Shown: positions 43,261-54,467, counted from the stretch's first letter. The stretch: 64,000 nucleotides of DNA from Amycolatopsis xylanica (GCF_900107045.1 NZ_FNON01000001.1:682001-746000), one strand, 5' to 3'. The notes: generated by a model from the sequence alone, not told the origin. Numbers and translations: made by a program.

Positions 43261-43743
43261 TTACTCGGTGGGGACGACCGCGGCGAGCACGGTCGCGTTG
43301 TCCTTGCTGCAGGTGGTGCCGCCCTGCGCGGCGGGCGCGCCGGACACGCAGAGCCAGCCGTCGACCGTGTCGCTGACCGGCTCGTTCGACTCGGCGGGCT
43401 GCTTGCCCGCGATCTTGCGCTGGAACTGCTCGACGATCTTCTTACCGGTCGCGCAGTCGACGCCGCCGCCCGCCTGCCCGCCGAGCACCTGCAGGGTCAG
43501 CCCGCTCGCGGCGGTCACGGTGCCGCAGGTGCCGTCGGCGGGCGGCGCGGTCGTCTTCGGCGGCTTGGCCGTGGACGCGGTGGTCTCGGCGGGGATCGGG
43601 GGCAGCGACGGCGTCGTCGAAAGGGAGGCGTGCACCGGTGCGGGAGGCGGCGGCGGAGCGGGCGCTGGCGCCGGATCGCCGGAGCAGCCCGCCGCGAGCG
43701 CGGCCAGCGCGAGGCACGCCAGAACGGCGCGTCCGTGCGTCAT
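43261..43743 (-). CDS. Small lipoprotein with paired cysteines (paralogue 2)
   Basis: 160 aa. Lipobox LAALAAGCS, a long Pro/Thr/Ala linker, and the same four-Cys domain as the neighbour (GTCGTV, VDCATG, WLCVSG, TTCSKD). It is separated from paralogue 1 by 20 nt, so the pair arose by tandem duplication and is co-transcribed. The exposed domain probably forms two disulfides. Role unknown. Confidence 0.75.
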   Translation of the reverse strand: MTHGRAVLACLALAALAAGCSGDPAPAPAPPPPPAPVHASLSTTPSLPPIPAETTASTAKPPKTTAPPADGTCGTVTAASGLTLQVLGGQAGGGVDCATGKKIVEQFQRKIAGKQPAESNEPVSDTVDGWLCVSGAPAAQGGTTCSKDNATVLAAVVPTE

Positions 43744-43974
43744 GCCACCCTCCCGGCGTGGTGTGAACCGAAGGTACGGAGGGTACCCGGTCGGCAGGAG
43801 GAGCCGTTCGGCGCGGTGACCTCCGGTGACGCCGACAAATCGTCCACTGTGGACGGTCAGCCGGGTGAATCGCTTTGTCCTAAAGGGTGAAATCCGCGTG
43901 CCGGGGCTAACGATCCGGCCACGACAGCCGACAAGGACAGTGAACACCCCGCCGTCCCCCGACCCGTGAGAGCC

Positions 43975-44175
43975 ATGAGTAACTCCGAAGTCCCCGCCGC
44001 AGACAACCCTCCGACAGACCCGTGCTCCGTGGTGTGGAGCCACGGCCGCCCCTTCGTGCTCGAGGCGCCGTCCGGCCGCCCGCGCTGGGTCGGCACCGAC
44101 ACCCGCGGCAGGCCGCAGGCCCTCACCCGCGCTGAGCTGGCCCGCAGGGGCTGGAGCCACCGCCGCGCCAGCTAG
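43975..44175 (+). CDS. Small hypothetical protein (66 aa)
   Basis: MSNSEVPAADNPPTDPCSVV, then WSHGRPFVLEAPSGRPRWVG and a basic C-terminus ALTRAELARRGWSHRRAS. It is short, soluble and rich in Arg/Trp, with one Cys. It precedes the CDP-alcohol phosphatidyltransferase gene by 22 nt and may be co-transcribed. I recognise no family. A GTG three codons earlier (43966) is also possible. Confidence 0.55.
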   Translation: MSNSEVPAADNPPTDPCSVVWSHGRPFVLEAPSGRPRWVGTDTRGRPQALTRAELARRGWSHRRAS

Positions 44176-44197
44176 CCGCGCGTCCTAGGCTGAGCGG

Positions 44198-44809
44198 GTG
44201 AGCACCACCCCTGAAGAGTCTTCACTGCTTCGGCAGGCGTTCAACGTGCCGAACCTGCTCTCCATCCTGCGCCTCGCGCTCGTCCCCGTCTTCCTCTGGC
44301 TCCTGCTGGGGCCCGAGGAAGACGGCTGGGCGCTCGCGTTGCTCATGTTCAGCGCGCTGACCGACTGGCTGGACGGCAAGCTCGCCCGCTGGCTCAACCA
44401 GATGAGCAGGCTGGGCCAGCTGCTCGACCCGGCGGCCGACCGGCTGTTCATCCTCGCGACCCTCGTCGCCTTCCTGATCCGCGACATCGTGCCGTGGTGG
44501 GTGGTGGCCCCGCTGGTGCTGCGCGAGGCCGTGCTCGCCGTCTGCGTGCTGGTGCTGCGCCGCAACGGCTTCGCGCCGCCCGAGGTCACCTACATCGGCA
44601 AGGGCGCGACGTTCGTGCTCATGTACGCCTTCCCCTTCCTGCTGCTGACCACCGGCACCTCGGATCTGGCCGCGTTCTGCCGCCCGATCGCGTACGCCTT
44701 CACCACCTGGGGCGGCGTGCTCTATGTCTGGTCCGGCGCCCTCTATGTCATCCAGTGCGTGCAGGCCGTGCGCGGCGGTGGGGATCGGGATGCGCCCGCC
44801 GCGGCGTAG
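44198..44809 (+). CDS. pgsA: CDP-alcohol phosphatidyltransferase
   Basis: 203-aa integral membrane enzyme with the active-site motif DWLDGKLAR ... GQLLDPAADR (D-x2-D-G-x2-A-R-x8-G-x3-D-x3-D, complete) and four to six helices. It makes phosphatidylglycerol phosphate or a related phospholipid from CDP-diacylglycerol. Its location before gcvH-garA-ftsR is that of pgsA2 in M. tuberculosis, from memory of that order, so it is likely the orthologue. Confidence 0.85.
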   Translation: MSTTPEESSLLRQAFNVPNLLSILRLALVPVFLWLLLGPEEDGWALALLMFSALTDWLDGKLARWLNQMSRLGQLLDPAADRLFILATLVAFLIRDIVPWWVVAPLVLREAVLAVCVLVLRRNGFAPPEVTYIGKGATFVLMYAFPFLLLTTGTSDLAAFCRPIAYAFTTWGGVLYVWSGALYVIQCVQAVRGGGDRDAPAAA

Positions 44810-44858
44810 GTGAGAGACTCCGCGCCAGCCGTTGTCAGAGCACGAAAGGGGAGCGGCT

Positions 44859-45239
44859 TTGACCACTCCAGAAGAACTCCGCTACACCGAAGAACACGAG
44901 TGGGTCGCGACCCGCGGCGAGACCGTGCGCGTCGGCATCACCGAGTACGCGCAGGACCAGCTCGGTGACGTGGTCTTCGTCGACCTGCCCGAGGTCGGGC
45001 GCCAGGTGAGCGCCGGTGACGCGTTCGGCGAGGTGGAGTCCACCAAGAGCGTCTCCGAGCTGTTCGCGCCGCTGGACGGCGAGATCGTCGCGGTCAACGA
45101 CGGCGTCGCCGACCAGCCCGAGCTGATCAACAGCGACCCTTATGGCGAGGGCTGGCTCATCGAGATCAAACTCGACGACCCGACGAGCGTCGAGAGCCTG
45201 CTGGAAGCCGAGGCGTACCAGGCGTTGACCAAGGACTAG
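44859..45239 (+). CDS. gcvH: Glycine cleavage system H protein
   Basis: 126 aa: LRYTEEHEWVATRGETVRVG, YAQDQLGDVVFVDLPEVG, and the lipoyl lysine in FGEVESTKSVSEL. It carries the lipoyl arm between the P, T and L proteins. The TTG at 44859 has GGGGAG 5 nt upstream and gives the usual length. It follows pgsA by 49 nt; the DUF881 and small basic protein genes found here in mycobacteria are missing. Confidence 0.95.
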   Translation: MTTPEELRYTEEHEWVATRGETVRVGITEYAQDQLGDVVFVDLPEVGRQVSAGDAFGEVESTKSVSELFAPLDGEIVAVNDGVADQPELINSDPYGEGWLIEIKLDDPTSVESLLEAEAYQALTKD

Positions 45240-45295
45240 CACCGGATCGTGCCTGGCTGGGAGGCCGCGGGTCCGGTTGGGGGAGCCGCGGCAGC

Positions 45296-45309
45296 CCTGA
45301 TCGATCAGG
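45296..45309. promoter_or_regulatory. 14-nt perfect palindrome upstream of garA
   Basis: CCTGATCGATCAGG lies in the 136-nt gap between gcvH and garA, 67 nt before the garA start. It could be a regulator site or a small stem. No regulator can be assigned. Confidence 0.35.
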
Positions 45310-45375
45310 CACGGTACGTTTGCACACACACGTTCTTTTGAGGCAAAGCAACATCAGCGGGTGAGGAGAGCTCAG

Positions 45376-45846
45376 GTGAGCACGAACGACGGACCCGGCG
45401 TTCCCCCGGAGTCTTCTCCGGAGCGGACGTCTGTCTTCCGCGCAGACTTCCTGGCCGATGTCGAGGGTCAGCAGGCCGCGCAGCCTGCCCCCGCGACGCA
45501 GGATGCCGGTCTGGACGCGCTCCGCGCGAACCAGGCCTTGCTGGTCGTGAAGCGTGGCCCGAACGCGGGCTCGCGTTTCCTGCTCGACGTGGACACCACG
45601 AGCGCGGGCCGGCACCCGGACAGCGACATCTTCCTCGACGACGTCACGGTTTCCCGCCGCCACGCCGAGTTCCGGCGTGAGGGTGGCGAGTTCGTGGTCA
45701 TCGACGTCGGCAGCCTGAACGGCACCTACGTCAACCGCGAGCCGGTCGACCAGGCCGTGCTGACCGGTGGCGACGAGGTCCAGATCGGCAAGTTCCGCCT
45801 GGTCTTCCTGACCGGCTCCGGCACCGGGGGTCAGGGGGCGCAGTGA
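45376..45846 (+). CDS. garA: FHA-domain glycine/glutamate metabolism regulator GarA (OdhI)
   Basis: 156 aa. The N-terminal phosphorylation motif reads ERTSVFRADFL, followed by a single FHA domain (about 55-150): SAGRHPDSDIFLDDVTVSRRHAEF and VGSLNGTYVNREPV. GarA inhibits 2-oxoglutarate dehydrogenase and glutamate dehydrogenase until phosphorylated by PknB or PknG. In M. tuberculosis the motif is ETTS; here the first Thr is Arg, so only one acceptor Thr remains. GTG 45376 with GAGGAG 7 nt upstream. Confidence 0.92.
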   Translation: MSTNDGPGVPPESSPERTSVFRADFLADVEGQQAAQPAPATQDAGLDALRANQALLVVKRGPNAGSRFLLDVDTTSAGRHPDSDIFLDDVTVSRRHAEFRREGGEFVVIDVGSLNGTYVNREPVDQAVLTGGDEVQIGKFRLVFLTGSGTGGQGAQ

Positions 45847-46598
45847 CGGCGGCCGGGCGGCCACAGCGCGATGGGTTGAGCATCGGGGCCGTGCTGGCGC
45901 AGCTGCGCGGCGACTTCCCCGATGTCACCATCTCCAAGATCCGGTTCCTGGAGTCCGAGGGTCTGGTCCAGCCGGGCCGGACCCCCTCCGGGTACCGGCA
46001 GTTCGCCGCGGCGGACGTGGAGCGCCTGCGCTTTGTGCTGTCCGCACAGCGGGATCACTACCTGCCGCTGAAGGTCATCAAGGAGCAGCTGGACGCGGCC
46101 GACCGCGGGCACGCGGCGGTCGCGGCGGGCCCGCGTCCGCCGCGCAAGCTCGTCTCGCTCGATCTGAGCGGGAACGAGGACTTCGGCGCGCGCATGCCGG
46201 GCCCGGACGATTTCGCCACCGAGCGGGAGATCCGGCTGACGCAGGAGGAACTGCTCTCACAGGCTGGGATCGATCCGGCCATGCTCGGGGAATTGCAGCA
46301 GTTCGGCCTGATTCGTCCCGGTGCGGCCGGTTTCTTCGACCCGGACGCGGTGCTGGTCGCGAAGACCGTCAAGGCGATGACGGAATTCGGTATCGAGCCG
46401 AGGCATCTGCGCGCGTTCCGGGCTTCCGCTGACCGGGAAGTCGGATTGCTGGAGCAGATCGTGACCCCGGTGTATCGCCACCGTGACGCCGACGCGAAAG
46501 CGCGCGCGGACGAGATGGTCAAAGAGCTGGCGGCACTCTCCGTGGCGCTGCATACGCTGCTGGTCAAGGCCGGCATCCGAGGCGTCACCGGCGGCTGA
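45843..46598 (+). CDS. ftsR: MerR-family transcriptional regulator FtsR
   Basis: 251 aa. N-terminal winged helix: LSIGAVLAQLRGDFPDVTISKIRFLESEGLVQPGRTPSGYRQF (in part), then a long coiled region and a second conserved domain (LTQEELLSQAGIDPAMLGELQQFGLI). FtsR activates ftsZ in Corynebacterium. The GTG start overlaps the garA stop by 4 nt, the same order as Rv1827-Rv1828. Confidence 0.88.
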   Translation: MTAAGRPQRDGLSIGAVLAQLRGDFPDVTISKIRFLESEGLVQPGRTPSGYRQFAAADVERLRFVLSAQRDHYLPLKVIKEQLDAADRGHAAVAAGPRPPRKLVSLDLSGNEDFGARMPGPDDFATEREIRLTQEELLSQAGIDPAMLGELQQFGLIRPGAAGFFDPDAVLVAKTVKAMTEFGIEPRHLRAFRASADREVGLLEQIVTPVYRHRDADAKARADEMVKELAALSVALHTLLVKAGIRGVTGG

Positions 46599-46839
46599 GG
46601 CGGAGCGCGGAGTGTCGATTCCGCATGCCTGGTGTCACGCCCTATGTCAATGACTGAATATGCGGCTGTCAATGCCGTACGGTTATACCTGGGTTTGCGT
46701 AGCGTGAACCCGCCGATGGTCCGGATGACGAGCACAGCGCCGTCAAGACGGGTAGCGTCGACAGTGTCTGTTACTGCCGGGGCGTCCTGTCGAAAAGAGG
46801 ACGCTGAAGCCCGTGTGCACGAGAGGGAGGCGAGGCCCG

Positions 46840-47313
46840 ATGAGCGAAATGCGCGTCGTCGGAGTGCGGGTCGAACTGCCCGCGAATCAGCCGATCTTGT
46901 TGCTGCGGGAGACCGAAGGCGAGCGGTACCTGCCGATCTGGATCGGCTCGGTCGAAGCCACCGCGATCGCCTTGGAGCAGCAGGGAGTCCGCCCCGCTCG
47001 CCCGCTCACCCATGACCTGCTCAAAGAGGTCATCGGAGCGCTCGGCAGGGAACTGGAACAGGTCGTCATCACCGACCTCCGCGAAGGCACCTTCTTCGCG
47101 GAGCTGGTGTTCGACGGCGACATCCGGGTTTCGGCCCGCCCCAGCGACTCGGTCGCGCTCGCGCTGCGGATCGGTGTGCCGATCCACGCCGAGGACTCCG
47201 TGCTCGAAGAGGCAGGCCTGATCATCCCGGACGAGCAAGAGGACGAGGTGGAGAAGTTCCGCGAGTTCCTCGACTCCGTGTCCCCCGAAGACTTCCGAGG
47301 CGCCGACACTTAA
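46840..47313 (+). CDS. Bifunctional nuclease family protein (DUF151)
   Basis: 157 aa: MRVVGVRVELPANQPILLLR, RYLPIWIGSVEATAIALEQQ, FYAELVFDG-like FFAELVFDGDIRVSARPSDSVALALRIGVPIHAE. This family is known in plants as a nuclease and is common in Actinobacteria beside FtsR. Its bacterial role is not settled. ATG 46840 has a GGGAGG site about 9 nt upstream. A 241-nt gap separates it from ftsR and contains promoter-like sequence. Confidence 0.85.
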   Translation: MSEMRVVGVRVELPANQPILLLRETEGERYLPIWIGSVEATAIALEQQGVRPARPLTHDLLKEVIGALGRELEQVVITDLREGTFFAELVFDGDIRVSARPSDSVALALRIGVPIHAEDSVLEEAGLIIPDEQEDEVEKFREFLDSVSPEDFRGADT

Positions 47314-47363
47314 GCCGCACTCGCATCGCGTAAGGCCCCTGGCACCTGGTGTGCCGGGGGCCT

Positions 47364-47987
47364 TCACGCTTGAGTGGCCTTGACGAACAGGTCGCCGAGC
47401 TCCTTGGCGTAGGCGTCGTAGTCGATGGCAGGGTCGGCGGCGGCCGCGGCGGCGACCCCGTCGATGGCCTGCGCGATCGACATGGCCATCACCTTCGGGT
47501 TGAACGCGCCGAACGCGCCTTCGCGCTGGCCTTGGACCAGCTGCCGCTCGATCCGGCCGGTCCGCAGCTGCTCGATCGTCGGGCCGGTCATGAACCAGCC
47601 GTCCTCGTCGCCCGAGTTCGCGGCCAGCTCGGTGAGCACGCGGACGAACTGCGGGTGCGAGCGCAGGAACTCGATCTCGGTGTCGATGTAGGCGCGCAGC
47701 AGCTCCGACCGGTCCTTGAGGTCGGCGACGCGGTCGGCGAGGAACTGCTCCTTCGGCGCGATGGCCGAGGTGAGCACGTTCTGCATCAGCCCGGCCTTGT
47801 TGGTGAAGTGGTAGGTGATGATGCGGGTGCTCGACAGGCCGGCCCGCTCCTTGATCTTGGCGAAGGAGGTCTTGCGGTAGCCGAGCTCGGCGATCGTCGC
47901 GATGGTGGCGCTGATGATCTGCGCGCGGCGTGCCTGCTCGGTCACGGAGAGGCCAAGCTCCGGTTGCGTCTCGGGTGTTATCTGCAT
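47364..47987 (-). CDS. TetR-family transcriptional regulator
   Basis: 207 aa. VTEQARRAQIISATIATIAELGYRKTSFAKIKERAG in part is the helix-turn-helix, followed by STRIITYHFTNKAGLM. It is inserted, on the opposite strand, between the nuclease and the second MerR gene of an otherwise conserved block. The direct repeats GAGTAA just upstream of its start (47987-48015) may be involved in its control. Target unknown. Confidence 0.9.
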   Translation of the reverse strand: MQITPETQPELGLSVTEQARRAQIISATIATIAELGYRKTSFAKIKERAGLSSTRIITYHFTNKAGLMQNVLTSAIAPKEQFLADRVADLKDRSELLRAYIDTEIEFLRSHPQFVRVLTELAANSGDEDGWFMTGPTIEQLRTGRIERQLVQGQREGAFGAFNPKVMAMSIAQAIDGVAAAAAADPAIDYDAYAKELGDLFVKATQA

Positions 47988-48231
47988 GAGTAAAAATTAA
48001 CACGACCGAGTAACCGAGGCAAGTGGGTAGTAAACTCTCAACGAGAACTTGAGGTCTCCGCGCGTCGCGTTGACCGGTCTCGCGCGGCGGCTTACCGTCA
48101 AAGGCGGTAAATCGCCACGATGTGATTCGACTCCTGGGGACTGTCGTGGCGTGTTGCCATACCGAGCGTCCCGATCATGGGGATACTCGGCGTGTTCGCC
48201 GGCCGCCTGGTCGGGCGAGGGGAGGCATACT

Positions 48232-48810
48232 GTGGTCGAGGCTGGTCACCACTCCGCGTCGGAGCCGAGCCAGGTCGCCGAGCAGGGTGAGTTGTTCCCG
48301 GATGCCTCGTTGCCGGATGAGCTGGTGGGCTACCGCGGCCCGGCCGCGTGCCAGATCGCGGGGATCACCTACCGCCAGCTCGACTATTGGGCGCGCACGA
48401 AGCTGGTCGCGCCGAGCATCCGCACGGCGCACGGGTCCGGCTCGCAGCGGCTGTACTCCTTCAAGGACGTCCTCGTCTTGAAGGTGGTCAAGCGGCTGCT
48501 GGACACCGGAGTCTCACTGCAGAACATCCGCGTCGCCGTCGAGCACCTGGCCGTGCGCGGGGTCCGCGACCTCGCGAAGGTCACGCTGTTCTCCGACGGG
48601 ACCACGGTGTACGAGTGCACCTCGCCCGAGGAGATCGTCGATTTACTGCAGGGCGGGCAGGGCGTGTTCGGCATCGCCGTCAGCGGCGCCATGCAGGAGA
48701 TCAGCGGCACCATCCACGAGTTCCCCGCCGAGCGCGCCGACGGCGGCGTGATCGAGACGATGACGCCCGACGAGCTCACCCAGCGACGCAACGCCCGCCG
48801 CACGGGATGA
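48232..48810 (+). CDS. MerR-family transcriptional regulator (Rv1830/McdR-like)
   Basis: 192 aa from GTG 48232, which has GGGGAGG 6 nt upstream. QIAGITYRQLDYWARTKLVAPSIRTAHGSGSQRLYSFKDVLVLKVVKRLLDTGVSL is a MerR DNA-binding domain; the rest includes TLFSDGTTVYECTSPEEIVDLL. In M. tuberculosis the corresponding gene is linked to cell-division control. It precedes the glycine riboswitch and gcvP. Confidence 0.85.
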   Translation: MVEAGHHSASEPSQVAEQGELFPDASLPDELVGYRGPAACQIAGITYRQLDYWARTKLVAPSIRTAHGSGSQRLYSFKDVLVLKVVKRLLDTGVSLQNIRVAVEHLAVRGVRDLAKVTLFSDGTTVYECTSPEEIVDLLQGGQGVFGIAVSGAMQEISGTIHEFPAERADGGVIETMTPDELTQRRNARRTG

Positions 48811-48849
48811 TCACGCGCAGGGTAGGCTCTCGGACGTAGTCGCCGACCC

Positions 48850-49062
48850 CGCGCGGGAGAGTCCGGGTCAGAACACTGAGCCCGGCGCCGAAGGAGCAAG
48901 TCCTCCCCGGAACCTCTCAGGCACAAAGGACCGCGTGGGTCAGACGCCTCTGGAAAGTGGATTGCCCGGGTATCTCCGGGTAACCCCGCCGACGGTGCAA
49001 GCCCGGCTCAACCTCGGGTGAAACTCTCAGGCGTCCTCGAAGGACACGGACAGAGTGGGGAG
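48850..49062 (+). ncRNA. Tandem glycine riboswitch
   Basis: Two aptamers in series. Aptamer 1 (about 48852-48938) runs from GCGGGAGAGTCC through GGCGCCGAAGGAGCAA and AACCTCTCAGGCACAAAGGA. Aptamer 2 (about 48940-49060) has the same core: GCCTCTGGAAAG, GCCGACGGTGCAA and AACTCTCAGGCG ... GGACAGAGTGGGG. It lies upstream of gcvP on the same strand, so glycine would switch on its own breakdown. It ends 28 nt before the gcvP ribosome-binding site, which suggests control of translation or early termination. Confidence 0.93.
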
Positions 49063-49099
49063 GGCCAACCGGCCCTTTCCCCGCCGTCCGGAGGTCGCA

Positions 49100-51982
<2,883 letters not shown>

Positions 51983-51986
51983 CAGG

Positions 51987-52032
51987 CTCGTGAGTGTTTA
52001 GGCCGGTTAGAACCGGCCATACCACTCACGAC
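51987..52032. repeat. 46-nt intergenic palindrome, copy 7
   Basis: CTCGTGAGTGTTTAGGCCGG ... CCGGCCATACCACTCACGAC. The left arm is of the GTGTT type and the right arm of the GTGGT type, a mixed pair. It starts 4 nt after the gcvP stop. Confidence 0.85.
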
Positions 52033-52038
52033 CCCGGT

Positions 52039-52160
52039 CACCGCAACGGCAAACACGCGTACGCGAGCGGCAAACATGCGTGCGCGAGGGGCAAACACGC
52101 GAGGGCGAGTCTTTGCTGCTCGCGTACGCATGTTTGCGTTCCCCGTACGCATGTTTGCGC
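52039..52160. repeat. GCAAACATGCG repeat cluster
   Basis: Three rightward copies (near 52050, 52070, 52091) and two leftward copies (near 52126 and 52146) of a 12-20 nt unit including CGCGTACGC, so the halves can pair into a long hairpin. Not seen elsewhere in the window. Confidence 0.6.
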
Positions 52161-52212
52161 TTCCTGGGTGGGTGAAGGGTGCCCACGCGGCCAGGGGTGG
52201 TCGCGGTAGGGG

Positions 52213-52258
52213 CTCGTGAGCGTTGCGGGCGGTTCTAACCGCCCGCAACGCTCACGAC
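52213..52258. repeat. 46-nt intergenic palindrome, copy 8
   Basis: CTCGTGAGCGTTGCGGGCGG ... CCGCCCGCAACGCTCACGAC, near-identical to copy 1 and perfect apart from the first base. Confidence 0.9.
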
Positions 52259-52281
52259 CCCCAGGTTCCCCCAGCGCAGGG

Positions 52282-52327
52282 GTCGTGAGTGGTATGGCCG
52301 GTTAGAACCGGCCGGAACACTCACGAC
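52282..52327. repeat. 46-nt intergenic palindrome, copy 9
   Basis: GTCGTGAGTGGTATGGCCGG ... CCGGCCGGAACACTCACGAC; arms mix GTGGT and GTGTT types. It ends 5 nt before the stop codon of the SnoaL-like gene. Confidence 0.85.
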
Positions 52328-52332
52328 CTTGG

Positions 52333-52686
52333 TCAGGCAGGGACTTTGTCGAGGAAGCCGCCGACGGCGCTGATGCGGCCGTCGGTCACCACGACCACGT
52401 CGAAGCCGATGACCAGGGGCTCGGGCGCGTCGGGAGCGCCGAGGTGCCACTGGAAGCGGGCCAGGTTGTGGTGCGCGTCCGGCTCGGCTGGCAGGGTGAA
52501 GACGAGGCCGGGGAACTGGGCCTGGGCACCCGCGATGAAGGTGTCGATGCCGTCGTGGCCGCGGACCGCGCCGAGTGGGTCGGTGTAGGAGGCGTCCTCG
52601 GTGAACGTGTCCGCGATGAGGGCGCGGCGGCGGGCCGGGTCGGTCTCGTTCCAGACGGCGAGGTAGCGGTCGGCGATGTCGGACAT
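52333..52686 (-). CDS. SnoaL-like/NTF2-fold protein
   Basis: 117 aa: IADRYLAVWNETDPARRRAL, FTEDASYTDPLGAVRGHDGID, VVVTDGRISAVGGFLD. The cone-shaped fold is used by cyclases, isomerases and carriers, and the function is not determined. Start ATG 52686. It is divergent from the XRE/MmyB-like regulator across 116 nt, so that regulator likely controls it. Confidence 0.8.
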   Translation of the reverse strand: MSDIADRYLAVWNETDPARRRALIADTFTEDASYTDPLGAVRGHDGIDTFIAGAQAQFPGLVFTLPAEPDAHHNLARFQWHLGAPDAPEPLVIGFDVVVVTDGRISAVGGFLDKVPA

Positions 52687-52802
52687 GGTGTGAACCCCTT
52701 TCGTTCGGTGTGTTGGCACAACCTTGTCCGGGAGACCCGCCGCCCGTCGATTACGCCGGAGGTAATGGCGGGCGCACCGCGAACTGTCGTAGCGTCGCGG
52801 TC

Positions 52803-53603
52803 GTGACCACAGCGACGCGTCAACGGCCCGTCGGCCAGCTGCTGCGTGAATGGCGGGATCGCCGCCGCATCAGCCAGCTCGACCTGGCCATCGAAGCGGA
52901 GATTTCCACCAGGCACCTGAGTTTCGTCGAGACCGGGCGTTCGCAGCCGAGCCGCGAGATGGTGCTCAAGCTCGGCGAGCACCTCGACGTGCCGCTGCGC
53001 GAGCGCAACCAGCTCCTGCTCGCCGCGGGCTACGCGCCCGCCTACGCGGAGACCGGGCTCGCCGACCCCGAGATGGCCGCCGCCCGCCAAGCCGTGCGCC
53101 AGCTGCTCACCAGCCATGAGCCGTACCCCGCCGCGGTGGTCGACCGGCACTGGAACCTCGTCGAGGCCAACACCAGCATCGGGATCATGGTCGAGAACGT
53201 CGACCCGTCGCTGCTCACCAACGTCCTGCGCGCGACGCTGCATCCGGACGGGATGGCGCCGCACATCGTCAACCTGGGGGAGTGGCGGGCACACCTGCTG
53301 GGACGGCTCCGCAGGCAGGTCGCGCAGACCGCCGACCCGGTGCTCACGGAGCTGCTCGACGAGCTGCGCGGCTATCCGTGCGACCAGCCGGTGCCCGATG
53401 TCGAGATCCCGGCGCCCGGCGACATCATCATCCCGCTGCGGATGCGCCACCACGGCACCGAACTGACCTTCTTCTCCACGGTCGCGACCTTCGGCACACC
53501 GCTGGACATCACACTGGCCGAGTTGGTGATCGAATCCTTCTTCCCGGCCGACACGCCGACGGCTGAGTATCTGCGGCGGGGATGGCAGGATACGCGGGGG
53601 TAG
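52803..53603 (+). CDS. XRE-family regulator with MmyB-like ligand domain
   Basis: 266 aa, GTG start. N-terminal helix-turn-helix (VGQLLREWRDRRRISQLDLA, EISTRHLSFVETGRSQPSRE), then the MmyB-like domain LLTSHEPYPAAVVDRHWNLVEANTS. This architecture is common in Actinobacteria. It is divergent from the SnoaL-like gene and 27 nt before the aldo-keto reductase, which it may also control. Confidence 0.85.
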   Translation: MTTATRQRPVGQLLREWRDRRRISQLDLAIEAEISTRHLSFVETGRSQPSREMVLKLGEHLDVPLRERNQLLLAAGYAPAYAETGLADPEMAAARQAVRQLLTSHEPYPAAVVDRHWNLVEANTSIGIMVENVDPSLLTNVLRATLHPDGMAPHIVNLGEWRAHLLGRLRRQVAQTADPVLTELLDELRGYPCDQPVPDVEIPAPGDIIIPLRMRHHGTELTFFSTVATFGTPLDITLAELVIESFFPADTPTAEYLRRGWQDTRG

Positions 53604-53630
53604 AGGAATCCGACGTGAGGACGCCACGCC

Positions 53631-54461
53631 ATGGCCGACGTGCCCACCATCCGCCTCAACAACGACGTCAAGATCCCCCAGCTCGGGTTCGGTGTCTGGC
53701 AGGTGCCCGCCGACGGCACGGCCAAGGTCGTCACCACCGCGCTGGAAGCCGGCTACCGCAGCATCGATACCGCCGCGATGTACCAGAACGAGGCGGGTGT
53801 CGGCGAGGCGATCCGCGCCTCGGGCATCCCGCGTGAGGAACTGTTCGTCACCACCAAACTGTGGAACGCCCACCACGGCTACGACAAGGCGCTCAAGGCG
53901 TTCGACACGAGCCTGGCCGCGCTCGGGCTCGAGCAGATCGACCTGTACCTGATCCACTGGCCGCTGCCCCGGCGCGGCAGCGCGGGGGAGACCTACCGCG
54001 CGCTCGAGGCGATCCACCGCGACGGCCGGGCCCGCGCCATCGGCGTCTCGAACTTCACCGCCGCGCACCTGCGGTCGCTGTTCGAGGAGACGGAGATCGT
54101 GCCCGCGGTCAACCAGGTCGAGCTGCACCCCGCGCTGCAGCAGGTGCCGCTGCGTGAGTTCCACGCCGAGCACGGGATCGTCACCGAGGCCTGGAGCCCG
54201 CTCGCGAAAGGCTCACTGCTGGGCGAAAAGACCATCACGGCGCTCTCGTCCAAGTACGGCAAAAGCCCCGCGCAGATCGTGCTGCGCTGGCACCTTCAGC
54301 TCGGGAACGTGGCCATCCCGAAGTCGGTCACCCCGTCACGGATCGCGGAGAACATCGACGTCTTCGACTTCGAGCTGGCCGACGACGACATGCTGGTCAT
54401 CGCGGAGCTGGACGACGGCACCCGGACCGGGCCCGATCCGGACACCTTCGACTACGCCTGA
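53631..54461 (+). CDS. Aldo/keto reductase
   Basis: 276 aa NADPH-dependent TIM barrel. The tetrad is visible: Asp in YRSIDTAAMYQNE, Tyr in AAMYQNE, Lys in FVTTKLWN and His in DLYLIHWPLP. NVAIPKSVTPSRIAENIDVFDF is the NADPH site. It reduces aldehydes or ketones; the substrate is unknown (a 2,5-diketo-gluconate reductase-like form). It follows the regulator gene closely. Confidence 0.9.
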   Translation: MADVPTIRLNNDVKIPQLGFGVWQVPADGTAKVVTTALEAGYRSIDTAAMYQNEAGVGEAIRASGIPREELFVTTKLWNAHHGYDKALKAFDTSLAALGLEQIDLYLIHWPLPRRGSAGETYRALEAIHRDGRARAIGVSNFTAAHLRSLFEETEIVPAVNQVELHPALQQVPLREFHAEHGIVTEAWSPLAKGSLLGEKTITALSSKYGKSPAQIVLRWHLQLGNVAIPKSVTPSRIAENIDVFDFELADDDMLVIAELDDGTRTGPDPDTFDYA

Positions 54462-54467
54462 CGGGCC

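Larger units (their letters stand above)
51983..52332. other. 350-bp intergenic region with three 46-nt palindromes and a further repeat cluster
   Basis: No gene seen. It carries copies 7, 8 and 9 of the 46-nt family and, between 52039 and 52160, a set of GCAAACAYGCG units: three forward (ggCAAACAC/T GCG) and two reverse (GCATGTTTGCG). It lies between the convergent gcvP and SnoaL-like genes. Confidence 0.7.
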
